The notes beneath the pieces were generated by a model. It searched no databases. It was given only the letters and a program-made list of their open reading frames with translations, and was not told where the DNA came from. 8,437 bases of DNA, taken from positions 1-8,437 of the forward strand of contig JAEYXQ010000087.1 in the NCBI GenBank assembly GCA_023431205.1, in the 5' to 3' direction. The translations under genes and the position numbers were made by a program. This document shows, piece after piece, positions 1 through 6,233 of the stretch (positions within the stretch are counted from its first letter, which is position 1; every line of letters starts with the position of its first letter). The stretch comes from Pseudomonadota bacterium. Lineage in GTDB: Bacteria; Pseudomonadota; Alphaproteobacteria; Rhizobiales; Devosiaceae.

Positions 1-6
1 CCGCCG

Positions 7-60
7 ACCCTCCCCTCGCCCCTCGGGGGAGTGGGGCCGGGGGGTGAGGGGCCCACCCCC
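7..60. repeat. C/G-rich imperfect palindromic leader upstream of hrpB
   Basis: A run of C-rich sequence (about 7-17) is followed by a G-rich one (about 23-36), so the two could fold into an imperfect hairpin around the CCCCT at about 19-23. More C and G tracts follow to about 76. No convincing -35/-10 pair is visible before hrpB. It may be the terminator of a gene ending before the window or a degenerate palindromic repeat. Low-complexity composition alone could produce it. Confidence 0.3.
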
Positions 61-109
61 ACGCTACCCCCGCTTGCCCCATCCCCCACCACAAGCTATC
101 CCCGCCGCC

Positions 110-2554
110 ATGTCCCTGCCGCCGCTGCCCATCGACGAAGCCCTGCCCGGCCTGCTCGCTGCCCTCGATCAGCATCCTGCCGCCGTGCTCGTCGCCCCGC
201 CCGGCGCTGGCAAGACCACCCGGGTTCCCCTCGCCTTGCTGCCCGCGCCCTGGCGCCGGGACGGCCGCATCATCCTGCTTGAACCGCGCCGCCTCGCAGC
301 CCGCGCCGCGGCCGCGCAAATGGCGCGCCTCCTGGGTGAGGAGGTTGGCGGCACCGTCGGCTACCGCGTCCGCATGGATGCGCGCGTCTCGGCCAGGACC
401 CGCATCGAGGTGGTCACCGAGGGCGTCTTCACCCGCATGCTGCTCGATGACCCCGAACTGGGCGGGATCGACGCCGTCCTCTTCGACGAGTTCCACGAAC
501 GCAGCCTCGATAGTGATCTCGGCCTCGCCCTTGCCCTCGACGCCACGGCGCTGCGGCCCGACCTCAAGGTCGTGGTGATGTCCGCGACCATTGACGGCGC
601 CCGCGTCGCCACGCTGCTCGGCGACGCCCCCGTCGTCACCAGCGAAGGCCGCACCTTCCCGGTGGAGACTCTCTACGCGCCGCCCGATCCGCTCCAGCGC
701 CTCGAGGACCAGGTCGCCGCCGCAACGCTGCAGGCGCTCCGGGCCCATCCTGGCTCGGCCCTCGTCTTCCTGCCCGGCCAGGGCGAGATCACCCGCACCG
801 CCGAACGGCTCGCGGGGCGGCTCCCGGCCGATACGGACCTCGCTCCGCTCTACGGGCAGCTCACGCCCGCCGAGCAGGATCGGGCCATCCGCCCCGCCGA
901 ACCCGGCGGCCGCAAGGTGGTGCTGGCGACCTCCATCGCCGAGACCTCGCTGACCATCGAGGGCGTCCGCATCGTCATTGATTCAGGCTTCCGTCGCGTT
1001 CCGGTCCATGAGCCGGCCACCGGCCTTTCGACGCTCGAAACCCGCCGGGTCTCCCGGGCCGGTGCCGACCAGCGGCGCGGCCGCGCCGGCCGTGTCGAGC
1101 CCGGCATCTGCATCCGCCTCTGGAACGAGGGCCAGACTGCAGCCCTCGTGCCCTACGACACCCCCGAGATCCTCGCCGCCGACCTCGCCGGCCTTGTGCT
1201 CGACCTTGCCGCCTGGGGTGTGACCGACCCGGCGCAGTTGCGCTTCCTCGATCCGCCTCCCGCGCCCGCCTGGGCCGAGGCCGTCGCCCTGCTCCAGCGC
1301 CTCGACGCGCTCGACAGGGGTGGTCGCGTCACCGCCATGGGCCGGCAGCTCTCGCGCCTGCCGCTCCACCCGCGCCTCGCCCATATGGTGGTGGCCGGAG
1401 CCGCCGAGGGCGATGCCGTCACCGCCGCAGAACTCGCCGTGCTCGTCACCGAGCGCGGCCTTGGCGGCACCGGCACCGACCTTGCCCACCGGCTCGACGC
1501 TTTCCGCCGCGACCGCTCCCGTCGCGCCGACGATGCCCGCCATCTCGCCCGCCGCTGGGTCCGCTCCGCCGGTGGCCCCGCAGGCGAACCGCTGGCGCCC
1601 GGCCGGCATCTTGCCCGCGCCTTCCCCGATCGGGTCGCCCAGCAGGCCGGCGGCCGCGGCCGCTTCCGACTTGCCAATGGTCGGCAGGCGGCGCTCGATG
1701 AAACCGACGCGCTGGCCCGCGAACCCTTTCTTGTGGTCACCGAGATCACGGGCGCCGCCGCCACCGCCCGCATCCGCGGCGCCGTCGCCCTCGACCGCGC
1801 CGACCTCGACGCGCTCTTCTCCCATCGCATCGAGGGGGAAGTCCGCCTCAGCTTCGATGCCGCCTCGGGCAGCGTCCGCGCCCGGCGCCTGCGTCGCCTC
1901 GATGCCCTTGTCCTCGCCGATGAGCCGGTCGCCATTCCTGATACCGAAGCGGCAAGCCGCCTCTTGGCGGACGCAGCGGCGGAGCGCGTCGGCAGCCTCG
2001 CCTGGAGCAAGGACCAGCTTGCCCTGCGGGGTCGCTCCAGCTTCCTTCGCGCTCATCTGGGCGAGGCCTGGCCCGACCTGTCCGACGCTGCCCTAGCTCG
2101 GTCTTCTGAATGGCTCGCGCCCTACGTCTCCGGCCTCACCCGTCTCGCCGACATCACCGCCGCCCATCTCGGCAACGCGCTCGACGGTCTTCTCCCCTAC
2201 GCGCAGCGACAGGACATGGAGCGCCTGCTGCCGAGCCATTTCGCTGCCCCGTCCGGCAGCCACGTGCCCATCGACTACGCCGCCGAGAACGGCCCTGCCC
2301 TCGAAATCCGCGTGCAGGAACTGTTCGGGCTCGACCGCCATCCGTCCGTCGCCAGCGGCAAGGTGCCGCTCCTCGTGGTGCTGCTGTCCCCCGCCCACCG
2401 CCCGATCCAGACCACGCGCGACCTGCCCGGCTTCTGGCGCGGCTCCTGGCGCGATGTCGTCCGCGACCTCAAGGGTCGCTACCCCCGCCACCCCTGGCCC
2501 GACGACCCGCTCGCCGCCCCCGCCACCAATCGCGCCAAGCCTCGCGGCACATAG
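110..2554 (+). CDS. hrpB: ATP-dependent helicase HrpB (DEAH-box)
   Basis: This encodes an 814-residue DEAH/RHA-type superfamily 2 helicase, normal length for HrpB, a probable cytoplasmic RNA helicase whose cellular role is poorly defined. Visible motifs in order are Walker A GAGKTT (residues 32-37), the DEAH-like box DEFH (126-129, then ER), SAT (158-160) and motif VI QRRGRAGR (321-328). A middle HA2-like region follows. The HrpB-specific C-terminal block, from about residue 705, has the phrases ELFGLDRHP, LLSPAHRPIQTTRDLPGFW and GRYPRHPWPDDP. The frame is open back to an ATG at 44, but the 22 extra residues are proline-rich. The ATG at 110 starts MSLPPLPIDEALPGLLAAL, the usual family N-terminus, so I chose it. 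No strong Shine-Dalgarno is seen at either start. It stands alone on this strand; the next gene is convergent. Confidence 0.96.
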   Translation: MSLPPLPIDEALPGLLAALDQHPAAVLVAPPGAGKTTRVPLALLPAPWRRDGRIILLEPRRLAARAAAAQMARLLGEEVGGTVGYRVRMDARVSARTRIEVVTEGVFTRMLLDDPELGGIDAVLFDEFHERSLDSDLGLALALDATALRPDLKVVVMSATIDGARVATLLGDAPVVTSEGRTFPVETLYAPPDPLQRLEDQVAAATLQALRAHPGSALVFLPGQGEITRTAERLAGRLPADTDLAPLYGQLTPAEQDRAIRPAEPGGRKVVLATSIAETSLTIEGVRIVIDSGFRRVPVHEPATGLSTLETRRVSRAGADQRRGRAGRVEPGICIRLWNEGQTAALVPYDTPEILAADLAGLVLDLAAWGVTDPAQLRFLDPPPAPAWAEAVALLQRLDALDRGGRVTAMGRQLSRLPLHPRLAHMVVAGAAEGDAVTAAELAVLVTERGLGGTGTDLAHRLDAFRRDRSRRADDARHLARRWVRSAGGPAGEPLAPGRHLARAFPDRVAQQAGGRGRFRLANGRQAALDETDALAREPFLVVTEITGAAATARIRGAVALDRADLDALFSHRIEGEVRLSFDAASGSVRARRLRRLDALVLADEPVAIPDTEAASRLLADAAAERVGSLAWSKDQLALRGRSSFLRAHLGEAWPDLSDAALARSSEWLAPYVSGLTRLADITAAHLGNALDGLLPYAQRQDMERLLPSHFAAPSGSHVPIDYAAENGPALEIRVQELFGLDRHPSVASGKVPLLVVLLSPAHRPIQTTRDLPGFWRGSWRDVVRDLKGRYPRHPWPDDPLAAPATNRAKPRGT

Positions 2555-2570
2555 CCGCCACCCCCCGATC

Positions 2571-2654
2571 GTCACCCCCCGGCTTGACCCGAGGGCTCTG
2601 CACTTGCACCGACCCCACAAACAAAAACACCCTCGGACCAAGTCCGAGGGTGAC
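2571..2654. repeat. REP-like palindrome pair between hrpB and msrB
   Basis: The outer ends are inverted copies, GTCACCC (2571-2577) and GGGTGAC (2648-2654). Inside are two palindromes. The left, CCCCCCGGCTTGACCCGAGGG (first base 2575), is an imperfect CCC..GG/CCCGAGGG hairpin. The right, 2629-2651, is perfect. The CTTGACCCGAGGG and CTCGGACCAAGTCCGAGG wording resembles the short dispersed palindromes common between alphaproteobacterial genes. Whether it recurs in this genome cannot be seen from one window. Confidence 0.5.
2615..2651 (-). terminator. Rho-independent terminator of msrB
   Basis: ACCCTCGGAC (2629-2638) and GTCCGAGGGT (2642-2651) form a perfect 10-bp stem with a 3-base loop. On the minus strand the stem is followed by GTTTTTGTTTG (complement of about 2618-2628), a good T-tract. 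It lies 22 bases past the msrB stop. The plus-strand side has no T-tract, so use by hrpB would be weaker. Confidence 0.8.
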
Positions 2655-2673
2655 CTTCAGTGCACGTGTCCGC

Positions 2674-3078
2674 CTATTCGGCCGGCACGAAGTTCAGCGC
2701 CACCCCGTTGATGCAGTAGCGCAGCCCCGTCGGCGGCGGACCGTCCGGGAACACGTGGCCCAGATGGCTGCCGCAGGTGGCGCAGTGCACTTCCGTCCGC
2801 GTCATCCCGAAGGAGCGGTCGGTTTGGGTCTCCACGGAGCCCGGCAGCGGGTCGTTGAAGCTCGGCCAGCCGGTGCCGCTTTCGAATTTCAGCGTCGACT
2901 GGAACAGCGGCGTGTCGCAGCCGGCACAGGCGAACGTGCCCTGCCGCGTCTCGTGCAGCAGCGCGCAGGAGCCGGGCCGCTCCGTGCCGTGCTCGCGCAT
3001 GATGTAGAACTGTTCGGGGGTCAGCCGGGCCCGCCACTCGGCGTCGGTGCGGGTCACGGGATAGGTATGGGCGTCCAC
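2674..3078 (-). CDS. msrB: Peptide-methionine (R)-S-oxide reductase MsrB
   Basis: This 134-residue cytoplasmic repair enzyme reduces methionine-R-sulfoxide in oxidised proteins, usually recycled by thioredoxin. It shows the whole MsrB fold signature: zinc-binding CxxC pairs C51/C54 (CAGC) and C99/C102 (CATC), the GWPSF block (70-74), HCATCGSHLGHVFPDG, and the catalytic Cys122 in RYCINGVALNF. The first codon is GTG. It is chosen because AAAGGAG sits 7 bases upstream, while the nearby ATG at 3083 is out of frame. The usual resolving cysteine just before GWPSF is threonine here (SGTGWPSF). Cys38, in PGSCALL, may replace it; that is inference. It is divergent from the PPOX-family gene, with a promoter at 3114-3142 and a terminator at 2615-2651. 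Confidence 0.96.
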   Translation of the reverse strand: MDAHTYPVTRTDAEWRARLTPEQFYIMREHGTERPGSCALLHETRQGTFACAGCDTPLFQSTLKFESGTGWPSFNDPLPGSVETQTDRSFGMTRTEVHCATCGSHLGHVFPDGPPPTGLRYCINGVALNFVPAE

Positions 3079-3113
3079 GGCATCACTCCTTTGTCGGGCT
3101 GTCTTTGCCTCCC

Positions 3114-3142
3114 AATATAGGGTTTGCTGCGCCCCGTCCCAA
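3114..3142 (-). promoter_or_regulatory. Sigma-70-type promoter of msrB
   Basis: On the minus strand TTGGGA (3142-3137) and TATATT (3119-3114) are separated by exactly 17 bases. Transcription would start near 3107, giving a leader of about 30 bases that holds the AAAGGAG ribosome site. The same AT-rich core could serve the divergent PPOX gene (TTGTCG at 3091 on the plus strand), but that pairing is poorer. Confidence 0.6.
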
Positions 3143-3170
3143 CCACTCCGTCTTCACGTCAGGCTGAACG

Positions 3171-3785
3171 ATGACCACCGTGACCTCGCTCGAGCAACTC
3201 GAAGCGCTCTACCAGCCCGCCCCTGTCGCGGCGTCCACCGTCAAGGTCACCGACCGGCTCACCCCCGAATACCGGCGCCTGGTCGAACTCAGCCCCTTCG
3301 TCACGCTGGCAACCGTCGGCCCTGAGGGTCTCGACTGCTCCCCTCGCGGCGACCGCGGCGGCGTCGTCCGCGTCGAGGATGATCGCACCCTGCTGCTGCC
3401 GGATCGGCGCGGCAACAACCGCATTGATTCCCTGCGCAACATCGTGCGCGACCCGCGCTGCGCGCTGCTGTTCCTGCTGCCCGGCTCCGGCACCACCCTC
3501 CGCCTCAACGGCCGCGCCACGCTCAGCATCGATCCCGCCCTGCTCGACAGCTTCGCCGTCGAGGAAAAGCGCCCGCGCTCGGTCGTCGTAATCAGCATCG
3601 ACGAAGTATTCTTCCAGTGCGCCCGCGCAGTCATCCGCTCCGACCTGTGGAACCCGGCCCGCCACATCCCGTCGGCGGACATCCCCAGCCCCGGCGATAT
3701 CCTTGCCACCCTCAGCCGCGGCGAGGTCGGTGGGCGCCCCTATGACGAGGCCTGGCCTGAACGCGCCCGCCAGACCATGTGGTGA
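3171..3785 (+). CDS. PPOX-class FMN-dependent flavoprotein (MSMEG_1061/DR_2398-like)
   Basis: A 204-residue protein of the pyridoxamine 5'-phosphate oxidase-like split-barrel group, subgroup DR_2398/MSMEG_1061. Members bind FMN or a related flavin, and the natural substrate is generally unknown. Family phrases are clear: PFVTLATVGPEGLDCSPRGD (42-61), the flavin-contact stretch LLLPDRRGNNRIDSLRN (74-90), LRLNGRA (110-116), QCARA (149-153) and SDLW (157-160). No signal peptide or membrane segment is visible, so it is cytoplasmic. The ATG at 3171 has only a weak AGG 7 bases upstream. It is divergent from msrB with a 92-base gap, which suggests but does not prove a shared redox theme. Its stop lies 9 bases from the end of the convergent transporter pair. 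Confidence 0.88.
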   Translation: MTTVTSLEQLEALYQPAPVAASTVKVTDRLTPEYRRLVELSPFVTLATVGPEGLDCSPRGDRGGVVRVEDDRTLLLPDRRGNNRIDSLRNIVRDPRCALLFLLPGSGTTLRLNGRATLSIDPALLDSFAVEEKRPRSVVVISIDEVFFQCARAVIRSDLWNPARHIPSADIPSPGDILATLSRGEVGGRPYDEAWPERARQTMW

Positions 3786-3794
3786 CCGCGGGCC

Positions 3795-4223
3795 TCAGCC
3801 TCGGCGCCGCTGCGTCATCACCACGCCGGCAAGGATCAGCGCCACCCCGATCACCCGCGCCACCGGCGAGCCGGGCACGCCGCGGGCGATGTCGAACACC
3901 ACACCCGACACGATCTGTCCGCTGATCAGGAGCAGCGTCATCTGCACCGCGCCGATCCGCGGGATCAGCCAGCTGCTGACCGCCACGAACAGCAGCCCCA
4001 TCGGTCCGCCGAAATAGGCGTACCAGGGCGTCCCCGCCGCCCCTTCGGTGAACACCTGCCCCAGCCCGGCCACTGCCGCCACCGTCAGCAGCGCGAACCC
4101 CACCAGGTGGTTGATGAACGAGGCCATCAGCGGCGAGGTCGACAGCGCCAGCCGTCCGTTGACCTGCCGGTTGATTCCCACCAGCAGTCCGGAGCTGGCA
4201 GCAAAGGCGATGGCCAGCAGCAT
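3795..4223 (-). CDS. DMT family small membrane protein, YdcZ/DUF606 type (second of pair)
   Basis: A 142-residue inner-membrane protein with about five hydrophobic helices (roughly 2-18, 32-55, 69-87, 93-112, 124-137). It fits the DUF606/YdcZ branch of the drug/metabolite transporter superfamily: NRQVNGRLA after helix 1, and SGQIVSGVVFD in helix 4. The longer open frame to 4640 is an out-of-frame reading of its partner. The ATG at 4223 is chosen because it overlaps the partner's TGA by one base, so the two are probably translationally coupled. Arginines fall mostly in loop 1 (R19, R24), loop 3 (R89) and the tail (R139-141), against two in loop 4. By the positive-inside rule this places the N-terminus outside and the C-terminus inside. 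The substrate cannot be told from sequence. Confidence 0.86.
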   Translation of the reverse strand: MLLAIAFAASSGLLVGINRQVNGRLALSTSPLMASFINHLVGFALLTVAAVAGLGQVFTEGAAGTPWYAYFGGPMGLLFVAVSSWLIPRIGAVQMTLLLISGQIVSGVVFDIARGVPGSPVARVIGVALILAGVVMTQRRRG

Positions 4224-4702
4224 CACCCCACCCCGAACAGGATGATGACCAGGCTCCCGCTGACGATCAGCAGCGCCGGCACCAGGTCGCGCCAGCCCAG
4301 CCGCCGCCGCGGCAGGCCCAGCAGCCCCCATTTGTCCGCCGCGAGGCTGAACAGCATCTGCCCGGACAGCCCGATCGCCTGCGTGCCGGTGATCGCCAGC
4401 CCCAGATTGACCGCGCTCGAGCCCAGCATCACGTTCACCGCCCCGGTGAACCCGCCCATATAGGCCCACACCGGCGCCCGCTCCCGTGAGCCTATTGCCG
4501 GCGGCCGCGCCCGGCGCCAGGCCAGCAGCAGCACCACGCCGGCGAGCATCCCGGTCCCGTGCGCCGTCCACGAGGCGAACATCGGCCCGCCATGCCAGGC
4601 CAGTTGGCTGTTGAGGTAGAGCAGCAGCGTCATCATGCACCCGGTCCCCAGCGCCGCGGCGAGATAAGTCAGGCGGAGCAATCCGCCGGCAACTAGGGTC
4701 AT
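4223..4702 (-). CDS. DMT family small membrane protein, YdcZ/DUF606 type (first of pair)
   Basis: A 159-residue partner of the same DUF606/YdcZ type with about five helices (roughly 11-31, 43-62, 78-98, 106-122, 140-159). Family phrases include LLYLNSQLA after helix 1, AYMGGFTGAVNV in helix 3 and GLSGQMLFSL in helix 4. Positive residues lie at the N-terminus (R10), in loop 2 (five arginines between 63 and 75) and in loop 4 (one lysine and four arginines). The alternate loops have none, so the N-terminus should be inside and the C-terminus outside, opposite to the downstream partner. The two products probably form an antiparallel heterodimer that makes one transporter. The start is uncertain: the ATG at 4702 has no Shine-Dalgarno, and an in-frame TTG (residue 8) or Met23/24 is possible. 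A FadR-like operator lies 20 bases upstream. Confidence 0.86.
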   Translation of the reverse strand: MTLVAGGLLRLTYLAAALGTGCMMTLLLYLNSQLAWHGGPMFASWTAHGTGMLAGVVLLLAWRRARPPAIGSRERAPVWAYMGGFTGAVNVMLGSSAVNLGLAITGTQAIGLSGQMLFSLAADKWGLLGLPRRRLGWRDLVPALLIVSGSLVIILFGVG

Positions 4703-4722
4703 CGTGTGCAGCCGTTCAGCAA

Positions 4723-4735
4723 GTGGTCATACCAC
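4723..4735. promoter_or_regulatory. Candidate GntR/FadR-type operator
   Basis: GTGGT-CAT-ACCAC is a perfect 5-bp inverted repeat. Its core TGGTCATACCA matches the published FadR-subfamily (FCD) pattern TNGTNNNACNA. CATACCA occurs again at 4738-4744, exactly 10 bp along, and ATACC again at 4746-4750. It lies 20 bases upstream of the minus-strand transporter pair, where a bound repressor could block initiation. No regulator gene is in the window, so this is a prediction from motif only. Confidence 0.45.
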
Positions 4736-4793
4736 GGCATACCATATACCGGTTCCACCGCGGCGCGGTAGCCGTCATGCGCCCGTCCCGCCC

Positions 4794-4822
4794 TTGACAG
4801 CCCCGGTCCCGGCAACCAGATC
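4794..4822 (+). promoter_or_regulatory. Possible sigma-70 promoter for the 102-residue protein gene
   Basis: A perfect TTGACA (4794-4799) is followed after 17 bases by CAGATC (4817-4822), a poor -10. Start of transcription would be near 4829, leaving an 80-base leader. The weak -10 lies inside the first copy of the CAACCAGATC direct repeat, which suggests a regulated promoter. Confidence 0.4.
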
Positions 4823-4846
4823 GGATGGGCTCAACCAGATCCTGGT
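4813..4846. repeat. CAACCAGATC direct repeats with embedded palindrome
   Basis: CAACCAGATC is present at 4813-4822 and again at 4832-4841, 19 bp apart. The second copy opens into a perfect inverted repeat, ACCAG-ATC-CTGGT (4834-4846). One half-site plus one full site around a promoter is a typical operator arrangement. The binding protein is unknown. Confidence 0.45.
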
Positions 4847-4861
4847 CCTGAGCGTTTGTCG

Positions 4862-4879
4862 GGGCGCGCCTTGGCGCCC
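4862..4879 (+). other. Leader hairpin upstream of the 102-residue protein gene
   Basis: GGGCGC (4862-4867) and GCGCCC (4874-4879) pair around a 6-base loop. A short T-rich stretch (TCATTTATGTT) follows before the ribosome site ACGAGGA at 4897-4903. It could be a leader structure or weak attenuator; GC-rich sequence forms such stems easily. Confidence 0.3.
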
Positions 4880-4908
4880 GTCATTTATGTTGCTCAACGA
4901 GGATATAG

Positions 4909-5217
4909 ATGAGGACGAACACCTGGTACGATGACATCGACGACGCCGAGGACGGCGTCACCCGCGCCGACCTGATCGGCTACTTCCATCCGCGCGAGAT
5001 CGTCGCCGACATGAGCCTCACCGTGGCGCGACGCCGCGAGCTCGTCTCCTTCTGGCTCTCCGACTTCAACGCAGTGCGCGGCGCCCCCGGGCTGCGCCGC
5101 TCCGGCAGCGGCGTCACCACCACCGTGGATGAGCTGCGGGCCGCCATGGCCGAACTCGACAGCATGACCGACCTCGTCCCGCCGCCGACCGGCGGCTCCT
5201 CCCGCCTCGGCGCCTGA
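4909..5217 (+). CDS. Conserved hypothetical protein, 102 residues
   Basis: A small soluble protein of unknown function. The first 20 residues are acidic (YDDIDDAEDG). The middle reads SLTVARRRELVSFWLSDFNAVRGAPGLR, then a variable loop, then VTTTVDELRAAMAELDSM. The pattern of a charged helix, a W-x-SD-x-x-AV-x-x-x-P-x-LR segment and a final D-E-x-x-x-A-x-x-x-LD helix resembles small alphaproteobacterial hypotheticals I have seen, with no function known to me. There is no signal peptide, membrane helix or cysteine. The ATG at 4909 has ACGAGGA 5 bases upstream, a good ribosome site. It looks monocistronic, with a leader carrying repeats and a hairpin and a terminator at 5306-5350. Confidence 0.8.
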   Translation: MRTNTWYDDIDDAEDGVTRADLIGYFHPREIVADMSLTVARRRELVSFWLSDFNAVRGAPGLRRSGSGVTTTVDELRAAMAELDSMTDLVPPPTGGSSRLGA

Positions 5218-5305
5218 GCCGCCCACTCACCGCAAGGTGCGTTGCGCGGCGGCGCCGAATGCCCTACACACCGGTTGCCGGACGATCTCGCCGATCGGAC
5301 GGTTG

Positions 5306-5350
5306 GGCCCAGCCGGAGATTCCACCTCCTGGCTGGGCCTTCCTGTTTCT
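5306..5350 (+). terminator. Rho-independent terminator after the 102-residue protein gene
   Basis: GGCCCAGCC (5306-5314) and GGCTGGGCC (5331-5339) form a perfect 9-bp stem. The 16-base loop can pair further (GGAG with CTCC). The T-rich TTCCTGTTTCT follows. Its position inside the upstream extension of the cyclase reading frame argues that the extension is not translated. Confidence 0.7.
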
Positions 5351-5422
5351 GCCGCCCGCCACCCGTTACCGTTTCGGCAACCATGCCCGCCGACAGGCGG
5401 CAACGCCCGCCCGCTCGCCCTC

Positions 5423-5441
5423 GTTGATCTTGCGGATCAAC
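5423..5441. promoter_or_regulatory. Inverted repeat just upstream of the diguanylate cyclase gene
   Basis: GTTGATC (5423-5429) and GATCAAC (5435-5441) are perfect 7-bp inverted arms around TTGCG, ending 14 bases before the ATG at 5456. It could be an operator or an mRNA hairpin near the ribosome site. No clear promoter was recognised in the rest of 5351-5455. Confidence 0.35.
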
Positions 5442-5455
5442 CTGCCTGGGCCACC

Positions 5456-6217
5456 ATGATCGACCTGTCCGTTCGCAGCAGAGCCCGTGTCTGGCTCGGC
5501 ACCCTTGCCGGCACCCTGCTGTGCATCGGCGCTGCCTTGGTCGTCGATTCCTTCAACTTCCCCAATCTCAGTCCCGCCGCGTTCCGGCGCGCCATCACCG
5601 TCGACATCCTGCTGCCCACCATGCTTGCCGGCCCGCTGCTGTTCCTCTTGCTCGGCAAGGTGCGGCAACTGGCCATCGCCCACGAGGAACTGGCGGTGCT
5701 GGCGTCCACCGACAGCCTCACCAGCCTGCTCAACCGCGGCGCCTTCAACATGCTGGTGGAATCCTGGCTTGCCCAGGTGAACAGCGGCGCCGCCCCTCGC
5801 CAGGGCGCCCTGCTGGTGGTCGATGCCGATCACTTCAAGTCGATCAACGACCGCTTCGGCCACCAGGTTGGCGATGCCGCCCTCAAGCGCATCGCCGGCA
5901 GCATCAAGGGCGCGCTGCGCCCGACCGACCTGGTCGGCCGTATCGGGGGAGAGGAATTTGCGGTGTTTCTGCCCGGCGCCACCCGCGCTAAGGGCGTTGA
6001 AGTCGCCGAACGCATTCGCATCCTGGTGCGCAGCCTTCCCCTGCCGTCGACCGGCGGCACCCGTCTCACCGTCAGCGTCGGGGGCGTCAGTTTCCGCCAG
6101 TGTGGCAGCTATGACGACCTGTTCAAGGTCGCCGACCGCTCCCTCTACGAGGCCAAGAACGCCGGCCGCGACCGCGTCTGCGTCATGGACTATATCGGCA
6201 AGTCCGCCGCTGCCTGA
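5456..6217 (+). CDS. Membrane-anchored GGDEF diguanylate cyclase
   Basis: A 253-residue enzyme predicted to make cyclic di-GMP from two GTP at the inner membrane. Two hydrophobic helices (about 13-30 and 48-66) are joined by a short periplasmic loop, then a linker helix (67-84) leads into the GGDEF domain (about 85-245). That domain starts STDSLTSLLNRGAF and holds VVDADHFKSINDRFGH, the active-site GGEEF (164-168) and a late SVGG. The metal-binding Asp123 and Glu167 are present. An inhibitory I-site RPTD (155-158) lies five residues before GGEEF, so product feedback is expected. There is no EAL domain or recognisable sensor domain. The frame is open to 5237, but that extension crosses the 5306-5350 terminator and reads as low-complexity, so the ATG at 5456 is preferred despite a weak ribosome site. 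Confidence 0.9.
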   Translation: MIDLSVRSRARVWLGTLAGTLLCIGAALVVDSFNFPNLSPAAFRRAITVDILLPTMLAGPLLFLLLGKVRQLAIAHEELAVLASTDSLTSLLNRGAFNMLVESWLAQVNSGAAPRQGALLVVDADHFKSINDRFGHQVGDAALKRIAGSIKGALRPTDLVGRIGGEEFAVFLPGATRAKGVEVAERIRILVRSLPLPSTGGTRLTVSVGGVSFRQCGSYDDLFKVADRSLYEAKNAGRDRVCVMDYIGKSAAA

Positions 6218-6233
6218 TCGGCGAGCGCCGGAC

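Noticed and set aside
44..109. Upstream ATG for hrpB
   Set aside because: The 22 added residues are proline-rich and not HrpB-like; the family N-terminus begins at the ATG at 110.
983..2056. A 357-residue open frame on the minus strand
   Set aside because: It is antisense to hrpB, glycine/alanine-rich, has no family features, and arises from GC-rich codon bias in the hrpB frame.
4224..4640. N-terminal extension of the second transporter protein to 4640
   Set aside because: It is an out-of-frame reading of the first transporter gene; the coupled ATG at 4223 fits better.
4704..4934. Plus-strand 76-residue open frame
   Set aside because: It overlaps the operator, promoter and leader signals and the start of the 102-residue gene, and has no protein-like pattern.
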